Assembly: GCA_963575745.1 (NCBI GenBank)
Contig: CAUYUJ010022523.1
Span: 21,001 to 85,000, forward strand
Length of the DNA stretch: 64,000 nt
DNA from: Prorocentrum cordatum
Taxonomy: Eukaryota > Sar > Dinophyceae > Prorocentrales > Prorocentraceae
Direction of reading: 5' to 3'
Part shown: piece by piece, positions 53,344 through 62,719 of the stretch
Numbering within the stretch: the stretch's first letter is position 1
Layout: each line of letters starts with the position of its first letter
The notes under the pieces: model-generated
Databases searched by the model: none
Told to the model about the DNA's origin: nothing
Seen by the model: the letters and a program-made list of their open reading frames with translations, nothing else
Translations under genes and position numbers: made by a program

Positions 53344-55284
53344 GTGGACGGGCACTTCTACCACTACGACGACTACATTGAGGCGGCGCGCCAAGATGTT
53401 CAACGAGCACAGGAGCAGCGCGACCATGGAGCACGACACGCCATGGCAGCCCTTGGCTGCTGGGACCACTGGGCGCCACCGGCGGCAGCACAATTACGCC
53501 ACATGCTACAAGGAGGCACAGCAGCAGGGCCAGACCAATGGGCGCCCTCGGAGCTCATGCTCCTCCCGGAGGAGGCACTGGAAGAGCTGGTTGACCTCTG
53601 CACATACTCTGAGTACTACGGATGGCCGTCGCAACTCCTGCGGCGGCGCCAGGTCCACCCACCAAAAGACCCAGACACAGCACTCCCGAGCCTGGCCCGA
53701 CTACGCCCTATCGCAATCGCGAGCGCCGTGGTCCGCGCCTGGCACAGATGGGGGGCAGACCAACTGGCCACCTACCTCAGCCCAGCTTTCCTGCCCACGC
53801 AGGGGAGCGGTCTCAAAGGGCGAAACTTCGAATCCCTCATCGAGCCATGCCTCTCGCTCATTGAGGAGACAATCGCGGCGAACAGGCGCGACGACGAGGG
53901 CGGCCCGCTGACCGTGGAGAAGCAGCGGCTGGTTCGGGAGCGTCAAACGGAGCTGCACGTCAAGTCGTGGGATTATGCCTCCGCGTTCGACAGGGCTTCC
54001 CCTCGGGTCGTCTGCGAGGTCTGGTCGCGACTCGGAGTACCGTCCAGAATCACCAGCAGTATCGAAGCGATCTGGACCGAGCAGGAGAGGTGGGTTGAGG
54101 TCGGCCCGCTCTTAACACCACGGACAATTCTGGTTGAAGACAGTCTGCCACAACAAGGGGATCCAGCCGCCATGCTCGGGATGGCCACCCTGCTCATGGG
54201 GCCACTACGACGGCGAGCTGCTCTGCGCCCACGAGCAACTTTTTGCACCTTCGCGGACGACCGCACGGCGGCCACGACAGAGGCAGAAGAACTACGGAGC
54301 ATCGAGGAGGAGTGGGAGCTCCTGGAGTCGGTCACCGCGCTGCGCACCAAAGACAGCAAGGCGCCGTCCTTCACGATGCCACCGCACCAGTGCGACAACC
54401 ACCACTTGCATAGCAAGAAGATGGAATGCCTCGGAATCGACTTCACGATGCAACGCGCGACGCTCACGACCAGAGAGCGAGGCAAGCTTGAAGAGGCACT
54501 TGCCCGCGTGAAGCGGATTGCGCGCCTACCCCTAATGGGGCATAGCACCGACCAACGGTCCCACTTGCGCCGGCGAGCGCTACAACTTCTGAGCAGCAGA
54601 CTACGTCGACAGGGGCCTGGAGCAATTGCGCTTTGGGACAAGATCACGATCAAGACCGACACGCGGGGGCCACTCCACGCCTTCCGAGCGCACTTGGCAT
54701 CGCTTGGAGCAGAGCGCAGCGACGACGGCTTCTGGAGAGGCCCGGCGGGAGAGCTTCGACTTACCGACAGAACAGAGCGACAGCTCCACGAGCTACGACT
54801 CATACTCCGATCCCACGAATGGGCAATCCTACAGGGCCGGAACCGGCGGGAGAGCCCCATGGCGGCCGGAGTGCCCTTCCCAGCTGCTGCCGTGCGCGCG
54901 GCGCAGGAAGCACAGAAAGGTAACCCAATCCTCGCCTCGCGCGTCGCCGCCGCCCGCTGCGGCTGCGTGGTCTCGGACGCCCTGCTGCAGTCCAACCAAG
55001 GCGAGGAGGTCTCGACCAACTGCGACCACTGCGGTGAGCAGCGCGTCCCGACGCTCGACCACATGTGCTGGGCGTGCGCAGCCAACGCCGACCTCCGGCA
55101 AGGTATCGCGGCACCAACGGCGGACCTCGCTCGCCGGCTGGGCTGGCCGACAGAGGACCTCACCAGGAGGACCACGACCACTTGGACAAAAATTGTGTTG
55201 GCTCAGGCAAGCATGCGGCAGCGTGCGCTGGACCACCGACACAGGAAACCAAAGGCACCCAATTCCTCCGACCATGGTTTATAA
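53344..55284 (+). CDS. Reverse transcriptase of the TIR-bounded element
   Basis: A 646-codon uninterrupted frame; coding similarity of composition begins about 53293, just after the A7 run, so the Met at 53344 is probably internal. RT landmarks: APSELMLLPEEALEELV, then ARLRPIAIASAVVRAWHRW (fingers), motif A KSWDYASAFDRASPRVV (Asp210), GVPSRITSSIEAIW, motif B DSLPQQGDPAAMLGMATLL, motif C CTFADDRTAA (FADD 303-306), and KMECLGIDF (motif D/E region). The tail has NCDHCGEQRVPTLDHMCWAC, a Cys/His cluster from Cys560. No RNase H domain follows; the ORF stops just before the right inverted repeat. Both RT aspartates are intact, so decay is limited to the N-terminal half. Confidence 0.75.
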   Translation: MDGHFYHYDDYIEAARQDVQRAQEQRDHGARHAMAALGCWDHWAPPAAAQLRHMLQGGTAAGPDQWAPSELMLLPEEALEELVDLCTYSEYYGWPSQLLRRRQVHPPKDPDTALPSLARLRPIAIASAVVRAWHRWGADQLATYLSPAFLPTQGSGLKGRNFESLIEPCLSLIEETIAANRRDDEGGPLTVEKQRLVRERQTELHVKSWDYASAFDRASPRVVCEVWSRLGVPSRITSSIEAIWTEQERWVEVGPLLTPRTILVEDSLPQQGDPAAMLGMATLLMGPLRRRAALRPRATFCTFADDRTAATTEAEELRSIEEEWELLESVTALRTKDSKAPSFTMPPHQCDNHHLHSKKMECLGIDFTMQRATLTTRERGKLEEALARVKRIARLPLMGHSTDQRSHLRRRALQLLSSRLRRQGPGAIALWDKITIKTDTRGPLHAFRAHLASLGAERSDDGFWRGPAGELRLTDRTERQLHELRLILRSHEWAILQGRNRRESPMAAGVPFPAAAVRAAQEAQKGNPILASRVAAARCGCVVSDALLQSNQGEEVSTNCDHCGEQRVPTLDHMCWACAANADLRQGIAAPTADLARRLGWPTEDLTRRTTTTWTKIVLAQASMRQRALDHRHRKPKAPNSSDHGL

Positions 55285-55301
55285 CCGTATTCAATGGTTA
55301 T

Positions 55302-55368
55302 TCCCTGCATAGGCTCTGCCTAGAAGGGTTCTTACTCTCTTAGCTTAAAGGGCCGGGCAGTGCGAACC
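55302..55368 (-). repeat. Right terminal inverted repeat of the RT-bearing element
   Basis: Inverted partner of 52295-52361. Immediately outside it lies a perfect 8 bp stem with 3-nt loop, gaaccgcc-ctg-ggcggttc (55364-55382), overlapping its last bases. Confidence 0.85.
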
Positions 55369-55422
55369 GCCCTGGGCGGTTCCCCCAGTCCCCGCCCCGC
55401 GGTTCCCCCAGTCCCCTGAGAC

Positions 55423-56175
55423 TTTTAGCTTTAGCTTTAGCTTTAGCTTAGTTTTAGCTTAGCTGTAGCTTAGCTTCAGCTTAGCTTTAGCTTAGCTTTA
55501 GCTTAGCTTCAGCTTAGCTTCAGCTTAGCTTTAGCTTAGCTTTAGCTTAGCTTTAGCTTGGCTTTGACTTAGCGGCACCTTAGCGTTAGCTTAGCTGCAG
55601 GTTAGCTTTAGCTTTAGCTTTAGCTTTAGTTAGCTTTAGCTTAGCTTCAGCTCAGCTTCAGCTTAGCTTTAGCTTAGCTTCAGCTTAGCTTCAGCTTAAC
55701 TTCAGCTTAGCTTTAGCTTAGCTTTAGCTTAGCTGTACCTTAGCTGCACCTTAGCGTTAGCTTAGCTTTAGCTTAGCTTTAGCTTGGCTTTAGCTGAGCT
55801 GCACCTTAGCTTTAGCTTAGCTGTAGCTTAGCTTTAGCTTAGTTTTTGCTTAGCTGTAGCTTAGCCTTGGCCGTAGCTTTAGCTTTAGCTTAGCTCTAGC
55901 TTAGCCTTCCGTAGCTTTAGCTCAGCTTTAGCTTAGCTTTAGCTTATCTGCACCTTAGCTTTAGCTCAGCTTTAGCTTAGCGGTAGCTTAGCCTTAGCTT
56001 AGCCTTAGCTTAGCTTTAGCTTAGCTTTAGTTTAGCTTTAGCTTAGCTTTAGCTTAGCTTCATCTTAGCTTTAGCTTACCTTGAGCTTAGCCTTAGCTTA
56101 GCTTAGCTTTAGCGTAGCTTTATCTTAGCTTTAGTTTAGTTTTAACTTAGCTTTAGCTTAGCTTTAGCTTTACTG
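55423..56175. repeat. TTAGCT/TTTAGC tandem array
   Basis: About 750 bp built from tta-gct and ttt-agc words (5 and 6 bp mixed, often an 11 bp ttagctttagc unit), with scattered CAGC and GTACC variants. It starts about 55 bp after the right inverted repeat. The self-complementary AGCT core recurs every 5-6 bp. Confidence 0.9.
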
Positions 56176-56179
56176 TTCG

Positions 56180-57325
56180 TACTAATGCTGCTTTCCGAGG
56201 GGCTCCAACTCCTATATAGGGTCGCACTGGGATAATTATTTGGGTCACATGTGTCATCAATTGGTTTATGTTGTACTTCGGTACTTCTTTGGGCTGGTGT
56301 GTTCTATTCTCCAGTTACGCTGTCTACATATAGGTGGGATTAAATTTTCATATTTACGTACTTGCATGCGTTGCGAACCACAAGTGGGGGCCGCCGCACA
56401 GCGGTCGCCGCAGCTCTGCGAGCTGCGCGGGGCTCTCACACGCCCACGGATTGGGGGCGCAGATTGGTTATCCCCCCTGGAGTCCTTCAAGGAGACGATA
56501 ACGGATCGGCAGCAGTAGAAGCAGAGGAGAATGAAGCCCACAGAGCCGAAAGGGCAATGCTGGCGGCGGAGGTACCGACGCGGGGAGCGCAGCAGCGAGT
56601 GGCAACGCCACCTGTCGCAGCCAGCGGAAGCCCACCGACGGCCGCCGACGCCCGAGCCGAGGAGGCCCCAGGCATGCACGACGCATCCATGCGCGAAGCA
56701 GCACGCAAGATCTCGGAGGCCAGAGCTCGCGGCAGCGGGGGAGGCCAAGGAGATCGCGGGCACATGGGCGCCCACGATTGCGGGCGAGCCTGCAGCCCGC
56801 GCGACGACGGCAACGAGACGGTTCCTTCCCCCGCGGCCACGTCGACGTCTCAGGAGCCCACTCCCGAGGGGGGGGGGGAGAGGCAGGGGCTGCCGAGCCC
56901 AGGGGGGTGGCGTCGCACCACTTTTCTACAATAGTATCGCAACCTTGGGACTGCAGGCCTGGAAGCACGTCTCCTCGCGGGTCGTCTGCGCCCGGCGCCA
57001 GACATTCGCGCTCGCAGTGGCGCGCGCACGCAGCGCAGCATCCAGAGTGGGCCAGGAAGTTTCGCAACGCGAAGTTTCGAGCCTTTCCCAACCATCCTCG
57101 CCCAGGCGAGGTCGACAGCGATCAGCGCGAGGGGGGGGGGCTGATTTTAGCCTGAGGTCATCGCCATATGCACTCGTTCGCCAATCCCAGTGATTACCCC
57201 GAGCTTAGTGTGACGTCAGAGGCCCTTGATTTGTTCCATTCCTCCGCTCCCCATTCGCATGGGTATAGCTCAGTTGTTCTCTCGTAGTATGGCATCTCCT
57301 CGTTGGGCTTCAATGGGCTCGTGCT
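56180..57325. other. Unassigned; possible coding frame without a known domain
   Basis: A plus-strand frame at 56362-56934 has protein-like composition with Ala/Glu/Arg-rich helices (EENEAHRAERAMLAAEVPTR) but no family I recognise. It could be the N-terminal part of the decayed retroelement that follows. Confidence 0.35.
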
Positions 57326-57327
57326 AG

Positions 57328-57915
57328 GTAGCTCTCCAGAGTTGGGGCCCCGCTGATCTCTGTGCAGGTTCCCTGGGTTATGGCGGGGCACTTAACGTCG
57401 GCCCCGAGGACCTCGCTCGGCGCGAGTATATCGAGAAGGTCGGAGGTGCGGCTTCCACTTCGGGTCAGCGCACTTGCGTCGCAGGCACAGGTGCCCCGCG
57501 CATTGATTTCTGGTTTGCGTCCAAGGTTGCGGCGCCATGCGTTCTAGGGATTTCGTCAATCCTCGACGTGCCATGGGGCGCGCGTTGCGGTCTGCCGGGG
57601 AAGCAGCTCATCGCTCGATCTCCGATTCCCTCCGAGAAGTTGCCGCAAGTTCAGAGACCCAGCCGAGCCATCAAGGCAAGCAGCAAATCGCAAGCCAGGA
57701 AGCTTAAGAAACGAGAGCGTCGCACGGCCTTTCAGCGAAAGTTCCAGGAGGCACGCGGCATTTTGTTCAGAGACTCGCTGCAAGAGTCTCATAAGGAGCC
57801 CCAGGACGCCGCCAACCAGGTCGGCCCCGAGGATTCCGAATACCCATTTCAGTTTCAGAGCTCGGGATTCTGGGAGGAAGTGCCCGGCCCCTGGTCGCAG
57901 GAGTTCCACTCATAG
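57328..57915 (+). pseudogene. C-terminal half of an EEP endonuclease plus linker, decayed retroelement
   Basis: One frame open from a TAG near 57325 to 57915. It reads GYGGALNVGPEDLARREYIE, where relatives have a GGDxN catalytic strand (here GALN, so the Asp is lost). Then come GQRTCVAGTGAPRIDFWFAS (the RIDF strand) and ILDVPWGARCGLPG where WxxHxxL is expected (His lost). A basic linker follows (KSQARKLKKRERRTAFQRKF) and an acidic, aromatic end. It is the endonuclease of the plus-strand element whose RT and RNase H lie at 59278-61283. Confidence 0.5.
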
Positions 57916-58089
57916 GGCTAGGTCGCAGCAGTCTCAGCACAGCGTCAGCCTGCAACGCGAAGCGCCCCGCCACCAGAGCCCCCGAGGTGTAGCGGGGCTG
58001 GCGATGGACCCCATCGGCTAGCTGTTTCTAGGGATGAGGCAGCAGAGGCAGCAGGACCCAAGTTCTACATTCCCTGTGATCTCTGGGGG

Positions 58090-59277
58090 ACCAAGCAGAC
58101 CTACGCGGGCTTCTGTCACCAGCCTGTGGAGCAGGTATGGCCTGTCATAGCATCTCCAGGCGCCTTTGCGGCTGGTGGAGCACGTGTCAGGCGCGTCAAT
58201 GGTATGTGCGCCTCCTGGGTTCGCACTGTTGATCGCAGCATCTCGGGGCACCATGGGCAAGTCTTGTTGGGGGGTGAGGGCGGATTCTTTTCAATTTGTC
58301 GCGCATGCCGCGCGCAAAGCTGACGCACCAGGGGCACTCCTCTCAGCGACCGCGTCGCCGCCTGGTGGTCGCGGCTTCGCGCCGTTTTACGCAGGCTGCA
58401 TCGTCGCAGAGTCAGAGACAACGGAGTGCAGCATATCGAAACTCTCTCAGTTGTGGCCAAGGACATTTCGCATAATTTGTTCCTGCAGGCGCGCAGACAC
58501 TGATCGTTGCAAGTCGCCAGAATTTCTCGCGGGGTGCATTTGGGTTCACACATTAGGAGATGCCGCGCACCATAGTACTGAGTTGCTCGAGCGCATGCGC
58601 ACACAGGCAGGGGGAGCTGCACAACGTTCTAGGCGTCAAGCTGTTCAGGCTTCACTTTGGCCTGTCAAGGACTGGACGTCCAGGAGGGCTCGCCGGGCGC
58701 AGTGCGCCGCAGCCTACGAGGTGCACCCCTCGCAGCTGAAGAGCATCTAGACCAAGGCAGCAGGTTGTATCGCCACAAGGACACTGTTGATGCCAAAGTC
58801 ATGCAGTTCCAGTCCCTGCGGTCCCCCGATACCGATTCCAAATTTCGACCCCGATGCCATGGTTGAGATGTTTAGCATCGTTCGCGCAGCTGCTCAAACC
58901 GAACAACTGCCCCCCCTGGGGTCTCAATAAATTCGCGGCGCAGCTAGCATGACGCAGTCGAGGGAAGGCGTGGGCATCGACCAGCTCAGCCCGATCGATA
59001 TCGAACGCCTTCCAGATAACGCTCTGCAGGATCTTGCGCAAGCTTAGGAGGTCATCGATGGGGACTTTGGCATGGCCGGTGTATGCATCGGTCGCCCATT
59101 ACCCAAAAGGTCGTCAGGGGATCGCGTCGACGGATTACATTGCATGATTTGTTTTGTTGCCGCATCTGGAGCTTAGCCAGAGATGATTTGACCAAATAGT
59201 GGTCACGCGACACGGCGCCTCTCTGGGATGCTGCAGTTGAGGGCAGCTCACCTCTCCTGGAACTCTCACAGAGGATC
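58090..59277 (+). pseudogene. Pre-RT region of the decayed plus-strand retroelement
   Basis: Coding fragments appear in alternating frames. PDAMVEMFSIVRAAAQTEQL lies near 58850-58915. MTQSREGVGIDQLSPIDIER, followed by LPDNALQDLAQA and a TAG, is at 58949-59047. TLAWPVYASVAHYPKG then reads LPHLELARDDLTK and WSRDTAPLWDAAVEG just before the RT. The GxGID-LSP-xxLPDxAL pattern is one I associate with the segment before the RT in related retroelement proteins. Several frameshifts and stops separate the pieces. Confidence 0.45.
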
Positions 59278-60439
59278 TTGGATGCCGAAATCGCTGGGAA
59301 GCTCCAGGCCACAGACGGGCCAACGGGTGTGGATACCACGGGCTTTTATGGCAACATCAAGTTCAAGAACCTTGTAATTGCCGCGCTCAGGCTCGGTTTA
59401 CCGCCTGCATTGATGCCGTCAGAGCTGCAGCTCTGCACGGCAGCGCACTTCTTGTCGCAGCTAGGAGCGCATCCGGAGGGATTCCAACCTACTCAGTCCA
59501 TCATCCAAGGGATGAGGAGATACCAGGTTCGCCAAGTGTTTGACATACTATGTTTTGGAACGGATGCGCGTGCTGAGTCCAGGGCTGGGCGAAATAACAT
59601 GGATTGATGATCTCGACCTTGGCTTGCTAGGGTCTCAGCGTCATGTGGAAGACTCCTTGGAGAAGAGCGCGAGCGATCCCACCGACCTTTTTGAGCGGGG
59701 GCCTCTGGCATTCGCAAGCAAGAGCGCGGTGCTTTGTTCAGTCCACCACGCGGCCAATCGCGCCACCCAGAGGCTGAAGCAGAAGGGCACCGATATTACA
59801 CCAGCGCAGACAAACGACAAGCTCGTCAAGTTCGTAGGCAACGCGTCGTCAAAGCAACGCAGCAGAGCCGCAAGCTTCGCAGGTCTGGGCGCGCTCCGAA
59901 ACGGCATCTTATCAACAAGGAGGTGGAGCGCATTGCCTCAAGCTGGAGCTTCGTATGATACCCAAGCGCACGGGGCCTTTGGAGCTCATTTGCTGGGCAT
60001 GCGGCGTCGTCTCGCTGCGGCGTATGCGACCAACCAGCGGGGGGGGGTGTATTACGATCGTCTTGGATCTCAGAACCCTTGGTTTGGACCCAGCTATCAG
60101 GCACCCGCTACTTTGCCTGGGTCCCCTTGGAACTCTTATTCATCAGTTGCTTCTTATGGCTTGGGGATCCCGAGGCTCCTCGCATGTGGCGCGGTCGAGA
60201 CTTCTGGTGGCGCTTTGATGCTATCCAGTTGCAGTCCCTGGATCAAGCACGGGGGCTCTTGGATGACTCTTCTTCAAGTTTGCAAGCCCTACAGTGAAAG
60301 GAGGCGTCTAGCCGCTACTGTGGAGCAGGGCTTGAATGGGGTGGTAGACAACCAGAGCCTCCGTCCTCATCTCGCGCAGTTGCAAGATGTGCCTCACGGG
60401 AGGGAACTCGCAGAGCTTCTTCTTTGCATTGCATCATGA
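59278..60439 (+). pseudogene. Reverse transcriptase of the decayed plus-strand retroelement
   Basis: Two overlapping frames make one RT. The first (59278-59607) has motif A GVDTTGFYGNI (Asp19 of this frame), ALRLGLPPALM and a weak motif B (SIIQGMRRYQVRQVF). A +1 frame change near 59540-59570 continues in 59540-60439, with motif C GEITWIDDLDLGLLGS (WIDD 21-24), then a helix and PLAFASKSAVLCS (the KS/KT strand after motif C), a thumb-like region and ARGVLQ-less tail. The single frame change and altered motif B suggest an inactive copy. It keeps both motif C aspartates. Confidence 0.6.
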
Positions 60440-60712
60440 GGTGCGTTTTTGGAGATTTTCGAGCACGACTCAGGATTTTCGCCAGGGAATATTTGCGCAC
60501 GCTGCCAACTTGAGCCAGAGACACCTCTACGCAGACATTGTCCATGTTCCCGTGACACACGACATCATGCATATGTCCACTCAGATAAGCTCATCTCGGA
60601 AGCTAAGCTATTCAGCACAGCGAAGTAGAAACACGTTTTTTGACATCGCGGTATGATCCCAGGGGGCAAGGTACAGGTGGAAGCAACTGCCGGCAGCTAG
60701 CAGTGGTCCACC

Positions 60713-61283
60713 ATGGGCCTAAACGACGGCCTCACTCCAGGGTGTCTTGAGCATGGGGCTTTATCGCATCCGGTTATTTTGTGTGGAGACGCCTCGGGAA
60801 GCAAGGACTCCAGTTACGTGCGCCTTTCGGAGGGTAGGATTAGCTATCGTCATGATCGGCTCGGTCGACCCCTTCGATATCGTCAGTTCTATATCTGGGT
60901 CCAACAAGGAGACTGTCGCTCGAGGAGTACTGCAGGCTCTCGAATTAGGTCTTCGCTCTACCACTGGCCACGTGACTTTCGTTTCAGACAACGATGAAGT
61001 CCTTCGCGAGTGGTGGGAAGGAAGGCGGGGGGGACCGGGTGGAGCCCTGTCCTCAGGATTGAGAAGGATTAGCTTGCAGCAAGCACCTCCAGGACAAACC
61101 GCCCGAACAGGTTACCGTCTCTTGGGCGCCGTCTCACTTTTCCCCTTAAAAGTTGTTTCGAGGCAAGTTCGCAACTTGATGTTCTCAGGTAGCATTGTTG
61201 CAGACGGTCTAGCATTGCAGCCGAGCGGCACAGAGTTTCGGAGGATACGCGCTTGGCAGCTCTGGTCAGGACGCCTTTACTGA
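60713..61283 (+). pseudogene. RNase H-like domain of the decayed plus-strand retroelement
   Basis: The frame at 60713-60997 gives VILCGDASGSKDSSYVRL (first catalytic Asp in GDASG). After a frame change near 60830 the frame from 60747 reads RRVGLAIVMIG, NKETVARGVLQALELGLRS (helix that usually starts with the conserved Glu) and HVTFVSDNDEVLREWWEGRR (third Asp in SDN). Downstream it decays. The order after the RT at 59278-60439 matches the other RNase H-bearing elements in the window. Confidence 0.55.
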
Positions 61284-61299
61284 GAGCCACACATGAAGC

Positions 61300-61640
61300 C
61301 ACCATCGCAGATAGGGAACCCAAGCAGGCCGATAAATGGAGGTCCGAAGCTGATGCTGCCGCTGCCATTCCCGCTGTTGCTCCTCCCCCTCCTCCCCCGC
61401 CCACTCCTCCGCCGCCCGCCGCCGCCCTCGCCCTGCTCACATCGGAGCACGCGGTCTCCGAGGACGGGCTGAGCTGCAAGAGCTCGTGCATCAAGGCATG
61501 GCGCGCCGAATGGCTAGGCTCCGCCTGTGCCCCTTCAGAATGTGATTCAGGAGACATATATCAGCCTCGTGTGAGGGTCCATCTTGCTGGTGGTTGGATC
61601 CATGTTTTTTTTTGTCACATGGTTTGTCACGATTAGTCAC
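61300..61640 (+). other. Possible tail of the decayed plus-strand retroelement
   Basis: A plus-strand frame (from 61253) has a Pro run (61380-61420) and LSCKSSCIKAWRAEWLGSA, which might be a decayed Cys-rich segment. Low certainty. Confidence 0.3.
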
Positions 61641-61814
61641 GCGTTTGGATGTGCAAGTCTTGCGGTTTCTTTGGGGGTGAGCAGTTTCGGAGCTTCGCGA
61701 GTCCCTGCGAGCCCCTCCTAGCCCCTCCTGGTTATTAAGAAGAGGAGGAAATACTTTTCGCGATTCGAGCGATGACTACGTCCCAAGTAATCTTCTTTGA
61801 TCTTGCTTCGCCAG

Positions 61815-61870
61815 CGTTCCGGATCCTCCTCCTCCTCCTCCTCCTCCTCCTCATCCTCATCCTCATCCTT
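61815..61870. repeat. (CCT)n array
   Basis: CCT passing into CAT triplets, directly before a Cys-rich retroelement tail. Confidence 0.85.
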
Positions 61871-61889
61871 CTCCCCCAATACCTCGCAG

Positions 61890-62323
61890 AGGGCGGGATA
61901 TTGTTTGTGTATTGTTGTTGCGGTGGGTATTGCCATGATTATAAGCCTGGGGAGTCTTTGAAGGCGGATTGCCGGGGACAGCCAAGGACTCCCCAGAAAG
62001 AGTCCGCGTTGAAGCGAATTCGTGACGGCAAGCACCCCCATTACCGAGCAACCACGAAGCATCTGTCGCTGTCGGGCTCTCGGGGTCTGAGCGAGACGGA
62101 ACGACACCTGATGTCTGTGCGCGTCCGTCCATCTCGCGCCCTGCCGCCAGCACTGGCAGGCAAGGCCTCGACAGGATACGTTTCGAAGGAACAGGTCCTG
62201 GAGGCATTCAGCTTGCTCGAGTGTGACCTCGCCCAGGTACGGGCTTTGGGCGAGGCGGCTAGGCGGCCGCCGGAGAAAGGAGAGGATGAAGGGTCCTCGG
62301 AATCCGATGGCCATGTGTTTTGA
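61890..62323 (+). pseudogene. Retroelement C-terminal Cys-rich domain fragment
   Basis: In the frame ending at 62323: LFVYCCCGGYCHDYKPGESL, then LKADCRGQPRT, then LKRIRDGKHPH. This is the CxxCG, central Cys, basic GKHP pattern also present at 9957-10387 (minus) and at the end of the intact ORF2. A helical stretch follows (KEQVLEAFSLLECDLAQVRA). It lies between two (CCT)n arrays and may belong to the decayed element at 57.3-61.3 kb or be a separate fragment. The Leu/Ile-rich N-terminal part of the frame is the translated (CCT)n array and is not part of the protein. Confidence 0.5.
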
Positions 62324-62354
62324 TTGTTGTTTAACTGACTTTAGGTCGCTCCGC

Positions 62355-62477
62355 AAGAACCTCCCCCTCTTCCTCCTCCCCCGCCTCCTCGTCCTCCTCC
62401 TCCCCCTTCTCCTCCTCCTCCTCCTGTTCTCCTCTTCCTCCTCCCACTCCTCCTCTTCTTCCTCCTCCTCCTCCTCC

Positions 62478-62508
<31 letters not shown>

Positions 62509-62700
62509 CATCCCCCTCTTCCTCTTCCTCTTCCTCATCCATCTTTTCCTCCTCCCCTTCCTCCTCGTCCACCTCCTCTTCCTCCTTCTCCTCCTCCTCC
62601 TCCTCTTCCTTCCCCTCTTCTCCTCCTCCTTCCCCCTTTCCCCCACCCCCCTCTCCTCCTCCCCCTCCCCCTCCGCATCTCTTCGCCTCCCCCTCCTCCG
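62355..62700. repeat. (CCT)n array with (ATC)n block
   Basis: CCT/CTT triplets, with about nine ATC triplets at 62478-62506. Confidence 0.9.
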
Positions 62701-62719
62701 AGTCGACACGAACGAAATA

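Larger units (their letters stand above)
52295..55368 (+). mobile_element. ~3.1 kb element: reverse transcriptase bounded by terminal inverted repeats
   Basis: Two ~65 bp inverted repeats (52295-52361 and 55302-55368) enclose one decayed gene that fills nearly all the interior. The RT stop at 55284 is only about 17 bp from the right repeat. Standard LINEs have no terminal inverted repeats. DIRS-type and some Penelope-like elements do have inverted terminal repeats, but no tyrosine recombinase or GIY-YIG domain is seen. The outer flanks (tggtta and gaaccg) extend the inverted match slightly rather than giving a direct target duplication. The structure could also be a DNA transposon that captured an RT, or two inverted copies of a short element flanking an RT by chance. 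Confidence 0.65.

Noticed and set aside
52295-55368. Classification as DIRS or Penelope element
   Set aside because: No tyrosine recombinase, GIY-YIG or Penelope-type RT signature could be read; left unclassified.
55423-56175. Telomere repeat
   Set aside because: The unit is TTAGC/TTTAGC-like, not TTTAGGG, and lies inside the window between elements; an interstitial telomere relic is not supported.
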